Under the pieces are notes generated by a model, which did no database searches, was not told where the DNA came from, and saw only the letters and a list, made by a program, of their open reading frames with translations. From Planctomycetota bacterium (GTDB lineage Bacteria; Planctomycetota; UBA1135; GCA-002686595), in the NCBI GenBank assembly GCA_016779225.1, contig JADHNZ010000010.1, positions 17,446 to 81,445 of the forward strand: a DNA stretch of 64,000 nt. The letters are read 5' to 3'. This document shows positions 51,218 to 60,100 of the stretch, one piece after another; the first letter of the stretch is position 1; each line of letters starts with the position of its first letter. A program made the position numbers and the translations under genes.

Positions 51218-54082
51218 TCAGAGTCCCGCGTCGAGCAGCAGCTCGGGTGGGAGCGCGGCGCGCGTGAAGCGCACCTCGTCGATGCGGCCACGGAGGAACT
51301 GGTTCAGCACTGCTGACTGGTTCTCGTGGGCGCCGATGAGCAGCGGGTCCAGGCTCGAGGTGGTCGGCTTCACGAAGGGCCTCACCTCGTAGGTGCCGTC
51401 CAGCCCGAAGCGCAGCTCGCCGCGCAGGCTGTCGTAGGCGAGGCTCACGAAGTGCCACTGGGTGTCCTCGATGCGGAGGGAGCTCCACAGGTCGAAGACC
51501 GCGGTGCCATCGCCCCAGCGGAAGACGAGCTCCTTGCCGTTGCCCGTGAGGTTGCCGGCTTGGACGAGCAGGCCGTAGTCGAGCAGGGCGTCCGACGCCG
51601 CCGGAGGCTTCTTCTGGAACAGCCACTGCCGCTGGTTGGAGCTCCCGGTGTTCGAGGTCATGTCGAGCTTCACCCAGGCCTCGAGGGTGAAGTCCTCCCC
51701 CCCGGCCGAGAGGAGCCCGGCCGGGTCGGGCACCTCCGCGTAGCCGCCGTTGTTCGCATCCTGCCAGTTGAGGTTCAGGGTCCTCAGGTTGTCGACCCCG
51801 AGGACAGGGATCTCAGCGGTCGGCACGCCCCGGGTGCGGGTCGGGAGGGGGCCGAGGGTCCCCCCCAGGCCGTTGCCCGTCGCATCGAGCAGCGCCGCGC
51901 CGCCGGCCTCCTCGAACCGCCAGTGTCCGGTTCCCGCCGCGCAGTCGTCCGGGAGCCCGTCTCCATCGGCATCCACCGCGGTCCCGGTCGCGAGCTCGAA
52001 GAGGTCGAACAGGCCGTCGCCATCGCAGTCCCGGTCGCAGATGTCCGGATAGCCGTCGCCGTTCACATCGGAGCTGGCGGAGAACGCCGTCGAAGGGATC
52101 GGGACCTCCGCACCTCCAGGCACGGTCCAGCGGGCGAAGATGCGCGCGTCCCCGCCTCCCTCGTAGTAGTCAAGCTGGAACACATGGCTCGAGTTGGCAG
52201 CCAGGGGGACATCCACCTCGTACACATTCCCCGAGGAGGGATGCCACTCGTCCACCAGCAGCTGGCCGTCGAGCCAGAAGCGCACTCCGTCGTCGGACTG
52301 GATGTGGAAGTGATAGGTGCCGCCCACCGCCGGGGTTGTCAGGGCGCCGCTCCAGCGCACCGCGAACTCATTGGCCGGCACCCCGGGCCAGGGGGCGCCC
52401 CCCGCCCAGTCGAAGTCGATGTTCGGATCGATCTGCAGCAGCAGCAGGTTCGAGAAGCCGCCAGAGCCGCCGAGGGACTCGTAGTAGCGCGCCACGAGGC
52501 CATTCCCGGCGAGGAGCTCACAGGTGTCGAGCAGGCCGTTCAGGTCGCAGTCCTCGCCCACCTGGCAGGAGTCCGGCACGCCGTTCCCGTCGCAGTCCAG
52601 CTCGGTGCCCAGGATGATGTCGAGGGCGTCCTCGACGCCGTTGCCGTTGCAGTCCGGATACTGGCAGTTGTCGGGGACCCCGTCCGCGATCAGGTCGATC
52701 AGCGGGCGCAGGGAGGTCGTGGGGACGGTCACGGCGCCCGTGGCCCCCGGAGGCGTCCAGTCCAGCCGCAGGTCGCTGGTGCCCGACTCCGTGAAGTACT
52801 CCAGCTTGAGGAAGACCTCGGTGCCGCCCGGAAGGTCTACCGTCCCCGTGTCGTAGCCGCTGCCGTCCTGCCAGTCGTCGATGACCAGGATGCCGTTCAG
52901 CCACAGCCGGACCCCGACGGTGTGCTGGAGCCCGAAGGTGTAGGTCCCGGCGGCCGCCGTGCGCAGGGCGCCGGTCCAGCGGGCGCTCCAGTCGTTCTGC
53001 GGAAGCAGCCCAGGGAACGGCGGCTCGAGGTCGAAGTCGAAGTCCACGGCCGCGTCGATGCGGCTGAAGGGTGCTCCGCTGAGGAGCCGGTTGGGGTAGT
53101 ACTCTCCGGAGAGTCCGCCGGCCGCCTGGGCCTGGCAGAGGTCGGCGATCCCGTTGCCGTCGCAGTCGGGGTGCTCGCATAGGTCGGGGACGCCGTTCCC
53201 GTCGCAGTCGGTGCCGATGCCCGCGGCAAGGTCGAGGTCGTCAGGGAGTCCATTCCCGTCGCAGTCCTCACAGTCGTCCGCGAGCCCGTTGTCGTTGAGG
53301 TCGGTGCTCTCCCCGCAGTGACCTGTCCGGCAGGCGATGGGGCGCAGGATCCAGTCCCCATCGCAGGGACAGAACTGTCCGATCAGGCCGTACTCGAAGA
53401 TCGCGCCGCCGGAGAGGTTGTTGGGGTCGATCGGGGTGTCGGAGCTGATCCACCAGCTCACGAGGTCGGTGGAGTCGTCATCCAGCGCTGCGGGGTACAT
53501 CGTCGGAGCCGGCTCGAACTCGCCATAGGCGCCCACGAAGAACGAGGAGCCCTGAGGCCCTACGAAGGTGTCGGGGATGTCCTCGCTGACGATCACGCCG
53601 GTCTGGGGGAAGACGGCGTAGGCCTCGTGCTCCATCAGCAGCTGGGCATCCGTCGGGTCGCCGTCCCCGTTGGGGTCGCTCCAGAGCGCGAGGCGCGCGG
53701 CGGTCCCGGTGGGCATGTAGCCCCAGGCGAGCTCGATCTCCCGGATCGTCTCGTGCCCCGCCTTGACGGTGTGGGCGCTGAGCCAGGCCACATGGCGAGG
53801 GACCGTGCCCACGCTCCCGTCCATGGCGCCGTCGTCGAACTGGTACCGGTAGGGCTCCGCGAGCTGGCACTCGTCCGGGATGCCGTCTCCCTGGCAGTCC
53901 ACGGAGGTCCCGCTGGAGATGTCCAGCACATCCGCGACGCCGTTCCCGTTGCAGTCGGCCGTGCGCGTCAGCCCTCCCTGGGCCTGCTGCACGGGGGCCG
54001 CGCTGGCGGATGCCGTGCCCAGGAGGGAAGACGCGGCGAGGGCCAGGAGAGGGTGGAGGCGGACGGTGAGGGAGGCGGCCAT
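51218..54082 (-). CDS. Large secreted protein with two PA14 domains, LamG domain and DxNGNG calcium repeats
   Basis: ATG 54082 begins a signal peptide (MAASLTVRLHPLLALAASSL and on). The 954 residues contain many Asp/Asn/Gly motifs of the type DCNGNGVADVLDI and DCDGNGVPDLCEH, characteristic of planctomycete dockerin-like linkers. The order is: N-terminal repeats, a beta domain, a first PA14 domain (from GLSGEYYPN near 323), more repeats, a second PA14 domain (from GLVARYYES near 525), a further repeat block and a C-terminal LamG/concanavalin domain (from GHWRFEEAGG near 717). PA14 and LamG domains bind carbohydrates, so this is probably a surface or extracellular glycan-binding protein. No hydrolase domain is seen. 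Confidence 0.88.
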   Translation of the reverse strand: MAASLTVRLHPLLALAASSLLGTASASAAPVQQAQGGLTRTADCNGNGVADVLDISSGTSVDCQGDGIPDECQLAEPYRYQFDDGAMDGSVGTVPRHVAWLSAHTVKAGHETIREIELAWGYMPTGTAARLALWSDPNGDGDPTDAQLLMEHEAYAVFPQTGVIVSEDIPDTFVGPQGSSFFVGAYGEFEPAPTMYPAALDDDSTDLVSWWISSDTPIDPNNLSGGAIFEYGLIGQFCPCDGDWILRPIACRTGHCGESTDLNDNGLADDCEDCDGNGLPDDLDLAAGIGTDCDGNGVPDLCEHPDCDGNGIADLCQAQAAGGLSGEYYPNRLLSGAPFSRIDAAVDFDFDLEPPFPGLLPQNDWSARWTGALRTAAAGTYTFGLQHTVGVRLWLNGILVIDDWQDGSGYDTGTVDLPGGTEVFLKLEYFTESGTSDLRLDWTPPGATGAVTVPTTSLRPLIDLIADGVPDNCQYPDCNGNGVEDALDIILGTELDCDGNGVPDSCQVGEDCDLNGLLDTCELLAGNGLVARYYESLGGSGGFSNLLLLQIDPNIDFDWAGGAPWPGVPANEFAVRWSGALTTPAVGGTYHFHIQSDDGVRFWLDGQLLVDEWHPSSGNVYEVDVPLAANSSHVFQLDYYEGGGDARIFARWTVPGGAEVPIPSTAFSASSDVNGDGYPDICDRDCDGDGLFDLFELATGTAVDADGDGLPDDCAAGTGHWRFEEAGGAALLDATGNGLGGTLGPLPTRTRGVPTAEIPVLGVDNLRTLNLNWQDANNGGYAEVPDPAGLLSAGGEDFTLEAWVKLDMTSNTGSSNQRQWLFQKKPPAASDALLDYGLLVQAGNLTGNGKELVFRWGDGTAVFDLWSSLRIEDTQWHFVSLAYDSLRGELRFGLDGTYEVRPFVKPTTSSLDPLLIGAHENQSAVLNQFLRGRIDEVRFTRAALPPELLLDAGL

Positions 54083-54451
54083 AGCGGGGAGGGCAGGGAG
54101 AGCTGCCACCCGCAGCCTAGCCCGCTCCGCGCGCCTGAAAAGGGGTTCCAGGGGGCTGTTTGGGGCCGCGTGCAGCTTCGCTCAGGGACCCTCGCACGAG
54201 GGCCTGGGGTGGGGGGGCGGACGGCTGCGCGTGCTCGCTGGACGAGCCCCCTGGCGCCCGGGCGGGCCGCCCGGGCGCCGTGTCTCATCGCGATTCCCGC
54301 GAAACCTGCCCCCCGGACAGAGCGTCCTGCGCATAACCTCAGCAGTTCACGCCATGCGGCGCAGGCCGTGTGGAGCATCGACCGGGATCCATGAAGGGTC
54401 CTCCTGTGGCGGCAGGGAGCCGCCTTGTGACTGGGCCCGAGGAAGGGCCCT
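54083..54451. other. 369-bp divergent intergenic region with very stable hairpins
   Basis: No open frame here looks protein-like. GGCGCCCGGGCGG (54253-54265) pairs perfectly with CCGCCCGGGCGCC (54267-54279), in practice a 12-bp stem with a tight loop, about 170 nt before the helicase start. Next to the helicase start, GGGCCC (54433-54438) and GGGCCC (54445-54450) can pair with the ribosome-binding sequence GAGGAA in the loop. A GGCGG...CCGCC stem lies between. The region could be a structured leader of the helicase message. Confidence 0.6.
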
Positions 54452-56320
54452 GTGGGACCCATGGAAACGGAAGAGCAGACGGCCCTTGGGGCCGTCGATG
54501 GAGACGGCGGCGCCCGCGAGGGCGCGATCGAGCAGGTTGTTGAGGGCGAGGGCCACCCGGGATCCGGCGGCGGCCCCGAGGCGCCGGCGGCGGAGAGCAA
54601 CCTCTCGCTCCTGGCGGTCCTCCCGCAGCCCATCCGCGAGGCGGTCGAGGCCAAGGGCTTCGCGCAGCTGACCGCGGTGCAGGAGGCTGTCCTGCGGCCC
54701 GAGGCCCTGGGCCGTGATCTGCAGGTCTCCTCGCAGACGGGCTCCGGCAAGACCCTCGCGCTGGGCCTGGTCGTCGCGCCCGCCCTGTTCGAGGTCAGCG
54801 AGCGCGCGCCGCTCGTCCTGGTGCTCGCGCCGACCCGCGAGCTTGCGCAGCAGGTGCGCGGCGAGCTCGAGTGGCTCTTCGCCGCCTGCGAGGGCGTGGA
54901 GGTCGGCGTGGTGACCGGGGGCAACCCGATCCACCGCGACAAGATGCTCCTGCGCCGAGAGCCCGCCGTCCTGGTGGGGACTCCGGGCCGCGTGCTGGAC
55001 CACCTGCGCACGGGTCAGCTGGACCTCTCCGGGGTGCGCGAGCTCGTCCTCGACGAGGCGGACCAGATGCTCGACATGGGCTTCCGGGAGGACCTCGAGG
55101 CGATCCTCGACGCGACTCCCGAGGGCCGCCGGACACACATGGTCTCTGCGACCTTCCCGCAGGGGATCCTCCAGCTGGCCGAGCGCTACCAGCGCGATCC
55201 CCTCTCGCTCGAGGGGACCCGCCGCGGCGCGGCGAACCAAGACATCCAGCACCGCGGCTTCCTCGTGGCCCGCAGCGACCGCTATCCGACCCTCGTGCAC
55301 CTCCTGCTCGAGGCGTCCGGCGAGCGCACCCTCGTGTTCGTCGAGAAGCGGGCGGACGCCCTGACCGTGGCGGAGCGCCTGCGCCAGGACGGCTTCAAGG
55401 CGCTGCCCCTCAGCGGCGAGCTGGCCCAGAGCCACCGCGAGCGCACGCTCGACGCCTTCCGCGAGGGCAAGGCCGATGTGCTCGTGGCCACGGATGTGGC
55501 CGCCCGGGGCCTGGATGTGCCCGATGTCGCGCGCGTGATCCACACCGCGCCCCCGATCGACGCCGAGGTCTACACCCACCGCAGCGGCCGCACCGGGCGC
55601 GCCGGCAACGAGGGGGTCAGCGTCCTGCTGGCGCCCTTCAAGGCCCGGCGTCGGGTCGAGCGCCTGCTCACCATGGCCCAGGTGCGCTTCCGCTGGGAGG
55701 ACGCACCCGACGGCGCTTCCGTGCGCACGGCCCTCGCGCGCCGGACGGAGGACGAGCTCATCGCCCGCGTGGATGCGGCCATGGAGGGCGAGGATGCCAT
55801 TGCACGCGAGGAGCTCGCGAGGCGCCTGCTCGAGGAGCGCGAGCCCGTGCGCCTCGTGGCGACCCTGCTGGGCCTCGTCCTGCCCTCCGGCTCCAAGGCG
55901 CCGGCTGACGGCGGGGGAGCCCCCCGCGCCGACGCGGGCCCCGCCCCCGACCGCAGCGGCGTGGCCGACCTGGTCGGGCGCCCGGCGGGCCGCCGGGACA
56001 GCCAGGGCCTCGCGGAGGAGGGCTTCGTGCGCTTCTTCATGAACCAGGGCGGGCACCAGGGCCTGACCCCCGGGCGCCTGCTCGCGGCCGCCTGTCGCAG
56101 GGGCGGGGTGACTGGGGACGACATCGGGTCCATCGCGATCCACCCCAACGCCAGCACCTTTGACGTGCGCGGGGAGGTGGCCGAGAAGTTCGAGGTCCTG
56201 GCGGGCCGTCGGGACCCCAGGGACCCCCTGGTGGTCATTCGCCGCGACCGCGGGCCCGCGGGGCCCCCGGCCAGGAGGCGCCGGCGGTGGGGGCCCGATC
56301 GGCCCCAGTGGCCGGTCTAG
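54452..56320 (+). CDS. DEAD-box RNA helicase with C-terminal RNA-binding domain
   Basis: Motifs appear in order: Q-motif region GFAQLTAVQEAV, Walker A SQTGSGKT, PTRELAQQ, TPGRVLDHL, DEAD in LDEADQML, SAT in MVSATFP, VFVEKRADAL, ATDVAARGLD and HRSGRTGRAG. The C-terminal 80 residues (FVRFFMNQGGHQGL, then IGSIAIHPNASTFDV) match the DbpA-type RNA-binding domain of CsdA/DeaD helicases. GTG 54452 is preferred because GAGGAAGG lies five to eight bases upstream; ATG 54461 is the alternative. Such helicases remodel rRNA or mRNA structure, often in the cold. The structured leader suggests autoregulation. Confidence 0.93.
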   Translation: MGPMETEEQTALGAVDGDGGAREGAIEQVVEGEGHPGSGGGPEAPAAESNLSLLAVLPQPIREAVEAKGFAQLTAVQEAVLRPEALGRDLQVSSQTGSGKTLALGLVVAPALFEVSERAPLVLVLAPTRELAQQVRGELEWLFAACEGVEVGVVTGGNPIHRDKMLLRREPAVLVGTPGRVLDHLRTGQLDLSGVRELVLDEADQMLDMGFREDLEAILDATPEGRRTHMVSATFPQGILQLAERYQRDPLSLEGTRRGAANQDIQHRGFLVARSDRYPTLVHLLLEASGERTLVFVEKRADALTVAERLRQDGFKALPLSGELAQSHRERTLDAFREGKADVLVATDVAARGLDVPDVARVIHTAPPIDAEVYTHRSGRTGRAGNEGVSVLLAPFKARRRVERLLTMAQVRFRWEDAPDGASVRTALARRTEDELIARVDAAMEGEDAIAREELARRLLEEREPVRLVATLLGLVLPSGSKAPADGGGAPRADAGPAPDRSGVADLVGRPAGRRDSQGLAEEGFVRFFMNQGGHQGLTPGRLLAAACRRGGVTGDDIGSIAIHPNASTFDVRGEVAEKFEVLAGRRDPRDPLVVIRRDRGPAGPPARRRRRWGPDRPQWPV

Positions 56321-56367
56321 GTCGTCCCACCTTCGAGAACGAATGGTCTTTCATGGGTGACCCCTTT

Positions 56368-56389
56368 TGCGTGAACCGATGTTCACGCA
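56368..56389. promoter_or_regulatory. Perfect 9-4-9 palindromic operator upstream of the wHTH regulator
   Basis: TGCGTGAAC (56368-56376) and GTTCACGCA (56381-56389) form a perfect inverted repeat around CGAT, ending 11 bases before the regulator ATG and just before an AGAGG ribosome-binding site. The surrounding 80 bp are unusually AT-rich for the window (for example CCTTTTGCG). The position fits an operator bound by a dimer of the winged-helix protein encoded next, giving autoregulation of the exporter operon. Confidence 0.75.
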
Positions 56390-56400
56390 TAGAGGTTCTC

Positions 56401-56715
56401 ATGACTGCCGAGTCCAGCCCTGGAGAGTCCTCCGCCCGCCGGTGGACCTTCCTCAGCAACCACGCCCATGTCCTCGTGGGCCTCACCGCCAACCCCGAGG
56501 CCCGCGTGCGGGACCTCGCCCAGAGCATCGGCATCACCGAGCGCGGCGTGCAGCGCATCCTCAGTGAGCTGGAGGAGGAGGGCCTGCTGAGCCGCTCCCG
56601 GGACGGGCGGCGCAATGTCTACACCCTCCACCTGGACCATCCCCTGCGGCACCCGCTCGAGGCCCACAGGACCGTCTCGGAGCTCGTCCACCTGTTCGAC
56701 GGGGGCGACAGGTGA
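56401..56715 (+). CDS. Winged helix-turn-helix transcriptional regulator
   Basis: ATG 56401 encodes 104 residues. The helix-turn-helix reads VRDLAQSIGITERGVQRILSELEEEGLLSR, with a wing RSRDGRRNVYTLH; the fold is of the ArsR/MarR-like winged type. No metal-binding Cys pair or ligand domain is visible. The stop overlaps the transporter start (GTGA), so regulator and exporter are coupled. A perfect palindrome ends 11 bases upstream of the start. It probably represses the tripartite exporter. Confidence 0.85.
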   Translation: MTAESSPGESSARRWTFLSNHAHVLVGLTANPEARVRDLAQSIGITERGVQRILSELEEEGLLSRSRDGRRNVYTLHLDHPLRHPLEAHRTVSELVHLFDGGDR

Positions 56716-58739
56716 CCCCCCAGCCCGTCCAGGTCTCTGCGCTGGAGGCCCTGCTGTCCGCCGGCCGCCGGCTGACCGCGGAGGAGGCGCAGACCCTCTC
56801 CGGATCTGCTGGGGCTCTGGGACCTGAGCTTGGGACCGAGCAGGGCGCCCTCCTGGCGCTGGCGTCGGTCGGGCGCGAGGGGCGCTGGCTCGAGCTGGAG
56901 CGTGAGCAGGTCGTGGCCCTCGTCGAGGACGGAGTCGCGGTGCTCGTGGGGGAGGGCACGCTCGTCGTGGAGGAGGGGCAGGTTGGATGGCGGGCCCTGG
57001 GTTCCACGCCTGGCGAGGAGCCCGCGTGGCCCGCGCGCTGCCTCGTGGTGCAGGGACGCTCCTCGACCGCGCTCGATGCTCCCCGCGGCGCCCTCGCAAA
57101 GCTCTGGGCCTTCCTCAGGCCCGACCGACGGGACCTCATCGCCGTGGTCCTGTTCGCGGCGGGCATGGGCGTCCTCAACCTGGCCACGCCCATCGCGGTC
57201 CAGGCCCTCGTGAACTTCGTTGCGCTGGGGGGAACCGCGCCCCAGCTCGTTGTGGTCACCGGTCTGCTGCTTCTAGGCCTGACCTTCGCCGCGGGCCTGG
57301 GAGCCGTGCAGGCCTGGGTGGTTGAGGTCGTGCAGCGCCGCCTCTTCGTGCGCGTCGTGGCGGAGCTCGGGGATCGCCTGCCGCGCTGGACCTGGCAGCT
57401 GCACCAGCAGCGTCAGGGGCCCGAGCTGGTGAACCGCTTCTTCGACATCATCACCATCCAGAAGACGAGCGCGAGCCTGCTCCTGGGGGGCGTGACCGTT
57501 CTCCTGAGCGTGGTGACGGGCCTGCTCGTCCTCGCGTTCTATCACCCGCTCCTGCTGGCCTTCGATGCGGTCCTGCTGGCGGCCATCGCCCTCTTGATCT
57601 TCGCTCCCCTGCGGCGCGGCATGGAGACCGCCCTGCGCGAGAGCAGCGCCAAGTACGCCGTAGCCGCCTGGTTCGACGAGGTCGTCAGCCAGCCCGTGCT
57701 CTTTCGCTCCCCAGGCGTGCAGGCGTGGCTGCGCTTCCACACAGACCGCGTGACCCGCGAGTATGTGACCCGGCGAGGGGCGCACTATCGCGTCCTGTTC
57801 GGCCAGATCCTCGGAGCAGGCGCCCTCTATGTCGTCGCGAGCACGGGGCTCTTGGCGCTTGGCGGCTGGCTCGTACTCGAGGGGAGCCTGACCCTTGGCC
57901 AGCTGGTGGCGGCCGAGCTGATCGTCACGCTCGTCGTGGGCTCCGTGGCGAAGCTGGGCAAGCACCTCGAGTCGTTCTACGACCTGGTCGCAGCCATCGA
58001 GAAGGTCTCGAGCCTCCTCGAGCAGCCGCAGGAGCCTGCCGGTGGAGAGCCGGTGCTCGACTCCGGCGAGGCCGGACAGCCCGCCGCTCTCGCCTGGCAG
58101 GGGCTCTCGCTGCACGGCGGCGACGGCTCGCTCCTGGCGCGCGTGCCCGACGCGAACCTGGCACCTGGGGCCCGCGTGGCCGTGGTGGGGCCGGGCGCAG
58201 GACAGCAGGGGCTCCTGCACCTGCTCTGGGGCCTGCGTGAGGTGGAGGCGGGCAGCCGCGTGAGCCTCGACGGCACGCCCCTCGAGGCGCTCTCGCGGGC
58301 GGGCCTGCGCCGCTCGGTCGCCTACCTCGGTCCGCGCCAGGTCCTGGCCGGCTCGGTGCTCGACAATGTGCGCGCCGGGCGCACGCGCATCACCGATGCG
58401 GCCATCCGCGCGAGCCTCGCCCAGGTCGGCCAGCTCGAGGAGCTGGAGCGGCTGCCGGACGGGCTCGACACTCGCCTTGGCCCCGAGGGCTGGCCCCTCG
58501 GCCCCGCCCAGCTGATGGCGGTGCACCTGGCACGCGTGCTCGTGGAGCCGCCGCGCCTGCTCCTCGTGGAGGACTCCTTCTCAAGCCTCCCTGCTGCTGC
58601 CCGCACGCCGCTGCTCGACGCGCTGCTGGACCCGGCAGCGCCCTGGACGCTGCTCCTTGCCACCCAGGACCCGTCCCTCGTGGCTCGCTGCGCCAGCAGC
58701 ATCGAGCTGCGGGAGCCGCAGCGCGCCCTCAGCGCCTGA
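56712..58739 (+). CDS. Type-I-secretion-like ABC exporter with degenerate ATPase motifs
   Basis: The 675 residues comprise an N-terminal domain of about 130 residues, an exporter membrane domain (about 135-440, with helices such as LIAVVLFAAGMGVLNLATPI) and a C-terminal nucleotide-binding fold. Key residues are altered: Walker A reads VVGPGAGQQG (493-500), with Gln instead of Lys and Ser/Thr; the signature LSGGQ reads PLGPAQ; Walker B ends VED (Glu620-Asp621) instead of DE. The fold is otherwise kept, including YLGPRQVLAGSVLDNV, which contains the Q-loop region. ATP hydrolysis by this subunit looks impaired. It is followed by HlyD and TolC-like genes, so it belongs to a tripartite exporter. 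The cargo is unknown. Confidence 0.82.
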   Translation: MTPQPVQVSALEALLSAGRRLTAEEAQTLSGSAGALGPELGTEQGALLALASVGREGRWLELEREQVVALVEDGVAVLVGEGTLVVEEGQVGWRALGSTPGEEPAWPARCLVVQGRSSTALDAPRGALAKLWAFLRPDRRDLIAVVLFAAGMGVLNLATPIAVQALVNFVALGGTAPQLVVVTGLLLLGLTFAAGLGAVQAWVVEVVQRRLFVRVVAELGDRLPRWTWQLHQQRQGPELVNRFFDIITIQKTSASLLLGGVTVLLSVVTGLLVLAFYHPLLLAFDAVLLAAIALLIFAPLRRGMETALRESSAKYAVAAWFDEVVSQPVLFRSPGVQAWLRFHTDRVTREYVTRRGAHYRVLFGQILGAGALYVVASTGLLALGGWLVLEGSLTLGQLVAAELIVTLVVGSVAKLGKHLESFYDLVAAIEKVSSLLEQPQEPAGGEPVLDSGEAGQPAALAWQGLSLHGGDGSLLARVPDANLAPGARVAVVGPGAGQQGLLHLLWGLREVEAGSRVSLDGTPLEALSRAGLRRSVAYLGPRQVLAGSVLDNVRAGRTRITDAAIRASLAQVGQLEELERLPDGLDTRLGPEGWPLGPAQLMAVHLARVLVEPPRLLLVEDSFSSLPAAARTPLLDALLDPAAPWTLLLATQDPSLVARCASSIELREPQRALSA

Positions 58740-58768
58740 GGCCCGTCGCTCAAGCCAACAGATCGATC

Positions 58769-60100
58769 ATGTCCATGCCCCTCACCGCGTTCGAGCTCGT
58801 TCGGGCTCCGCGAGCCCTCTCCAAGTTCGTCGCCCTCGTCCTGCTGTCGATGGTTGCCCTGCCGGTCGTGCTGGTGGTCGTGCCGTGGCAGCAGAATGTC
58901 TCCGCCTCGGGGCGCGTCACTGCTCTGGATCCCCTCGATCGGGTGCAGGTCATCCCGGCGCCCGTGACGGGGCGCCTCGTGGATCTGCGCGTGCGCGAGG
59001 GCGAGCGCGTCGAGAAGGACCAGATCCTCGCCGAGCTGGCCGACCAGGACCCGCAGTACGCCCTGCGCCTCGAGCAGCAGCTGGACCTGACCGGCGAGGA
59101 GGTGCGCGCCGCGCGGGACATGGTCGAGTTCTACGACCAGCAGCTGGTGTACCTCGAGGATGCGCGCGAGCAGGCCGTGTCGTCCGCGACCTTCGAGCTG
59201 CAGGTCGCCATCGAGAAGGTGCGCGGGGCCGAGCAGGACCTCGAGGGGCTCGAGGCCGAGCTGGACCAGAAGCGCGCCGACCGCGAGCGCAAGTCGAACC
59301 TCTGGACCCAGGGCGTGGTCTCCGAGCTCGACTTCCAGAAGGCCGAGGCCGACTACCTGTCCGCGAAGGCCAAGGTGGCCGGCGGGCAGGCCAAGGTGGA
59401 GCAGGCGCGCAACGAGGAGCGGGCCAAGATGGCCACGGTCAGCAAGATCGCGGCGGACCAGCGCGCCAAGATCGAGTCCACCAAGTCCACGCGTGAGAAG
59501 GCGCGCTCGGACCTGGCCGGCGCGGAGAAGAAGCTCACGGAGGCTGTCACCAAGGTCGAGCGTCAGAAGACCCAGCTGGTGGTGGCACCGCGCGCGGGGG
59601 CGATCCAGCGCGTGCACGCCGCGGGCTCGGCGGACCTCCTCAAGCAGGGCGATCCGCTGATCGAGCTTGTGCCCGAGTCCTCGGAGATGGCGGTGGAGCT
59701 GTGGGTGCGCGGCGTGGATGCGCCCCTCGTCGAGCCCGGCCGGCCCGTGCGCCTGCAGTTCGAGGGGTGGCCGGCGGTCACCGTGGGCGGCTGGCCGTCG
59801 GTGGCCGTGGGGACCTTCGGCGGGCGCGTGGCCGCCGTCGATCCCTATGGCAACGCCAAGGGCGAGGTGCGGATCCTCGTGACGCCGGACGCTGCGGACG
59901 AGGCCTGGCCCGAGGCGCCCTACCTCCGCCAGGGCGGCCGTGCCAACGGCTGGATCCTGCTCGACACGGTGCGCCTTGGCTATGAGGCCTGGCGCCAGCT
60001 GAACGCGTTCCCGCCCGCCCTGCAGGACCGTGACGCCGCGCCCAAGGGCAGCGGGGCGAAGGACGCCGCGGGCAAGGGCTCGGAGGGCAAGGTCCTGTGA
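58769..60100 (+). CDS. HlyD-family membrane fusion protein
   Basis: The 443 residues have a single N-terminal membrane helix (FVALVLLSMVALPVVLVVVP), a lipoyl half (VSASGRVTALDPLDRVQVIP), a long alpha-hairpin of about 180 residues with strong coiled-coil character, the second lipoyl half (LVVAPRAGAIQRVHA) and a beta barrel. The C-terminus is Lys/Gly/Ala-rich. It bridges the inner-membrane exporter and the outer-membrane channel. It starts 29 bp after the exporter gene and overlaps the channel gene by four bases. Confidence 0.9.
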   Translation: MSMPLTAFELVRAPRALSKFVALVLLSMVALPVVLVVVPWQQNVSASGRVTALDPLDRVQVIPAPVTGRLVDLRVREGERVEKDQILAELADQDPQYALRLEQQLDLTGEEVRAARDMVEFYDQQLVYLEDAREQAVSSATFELQVAIEKVRGAEQDLEGLEAELDQKRADRERKSNLWTQGVVSELDFQKAEADYLSAKAKVAGGQAKVEQARNEERAKMATVSKIAADQRAKIESTKSTREKARSDLAGAEKKLTEAVTKVERQKTQLVVAPRAGAIQRVHAAGSADLLKQGDPLIELVPESSEMAVELWVRGVDAPLVEPGRPVRLQFEGWPAVTVGGWPSVAVGTFGGRVAAVDPYGNAKGEVRILVTPDAADEAWPEAPYLRQGGRANGWILLDTVRLGYEAWRQLNAFPPALQDRDAAPKGSGAKDAAGKGSEGKVL

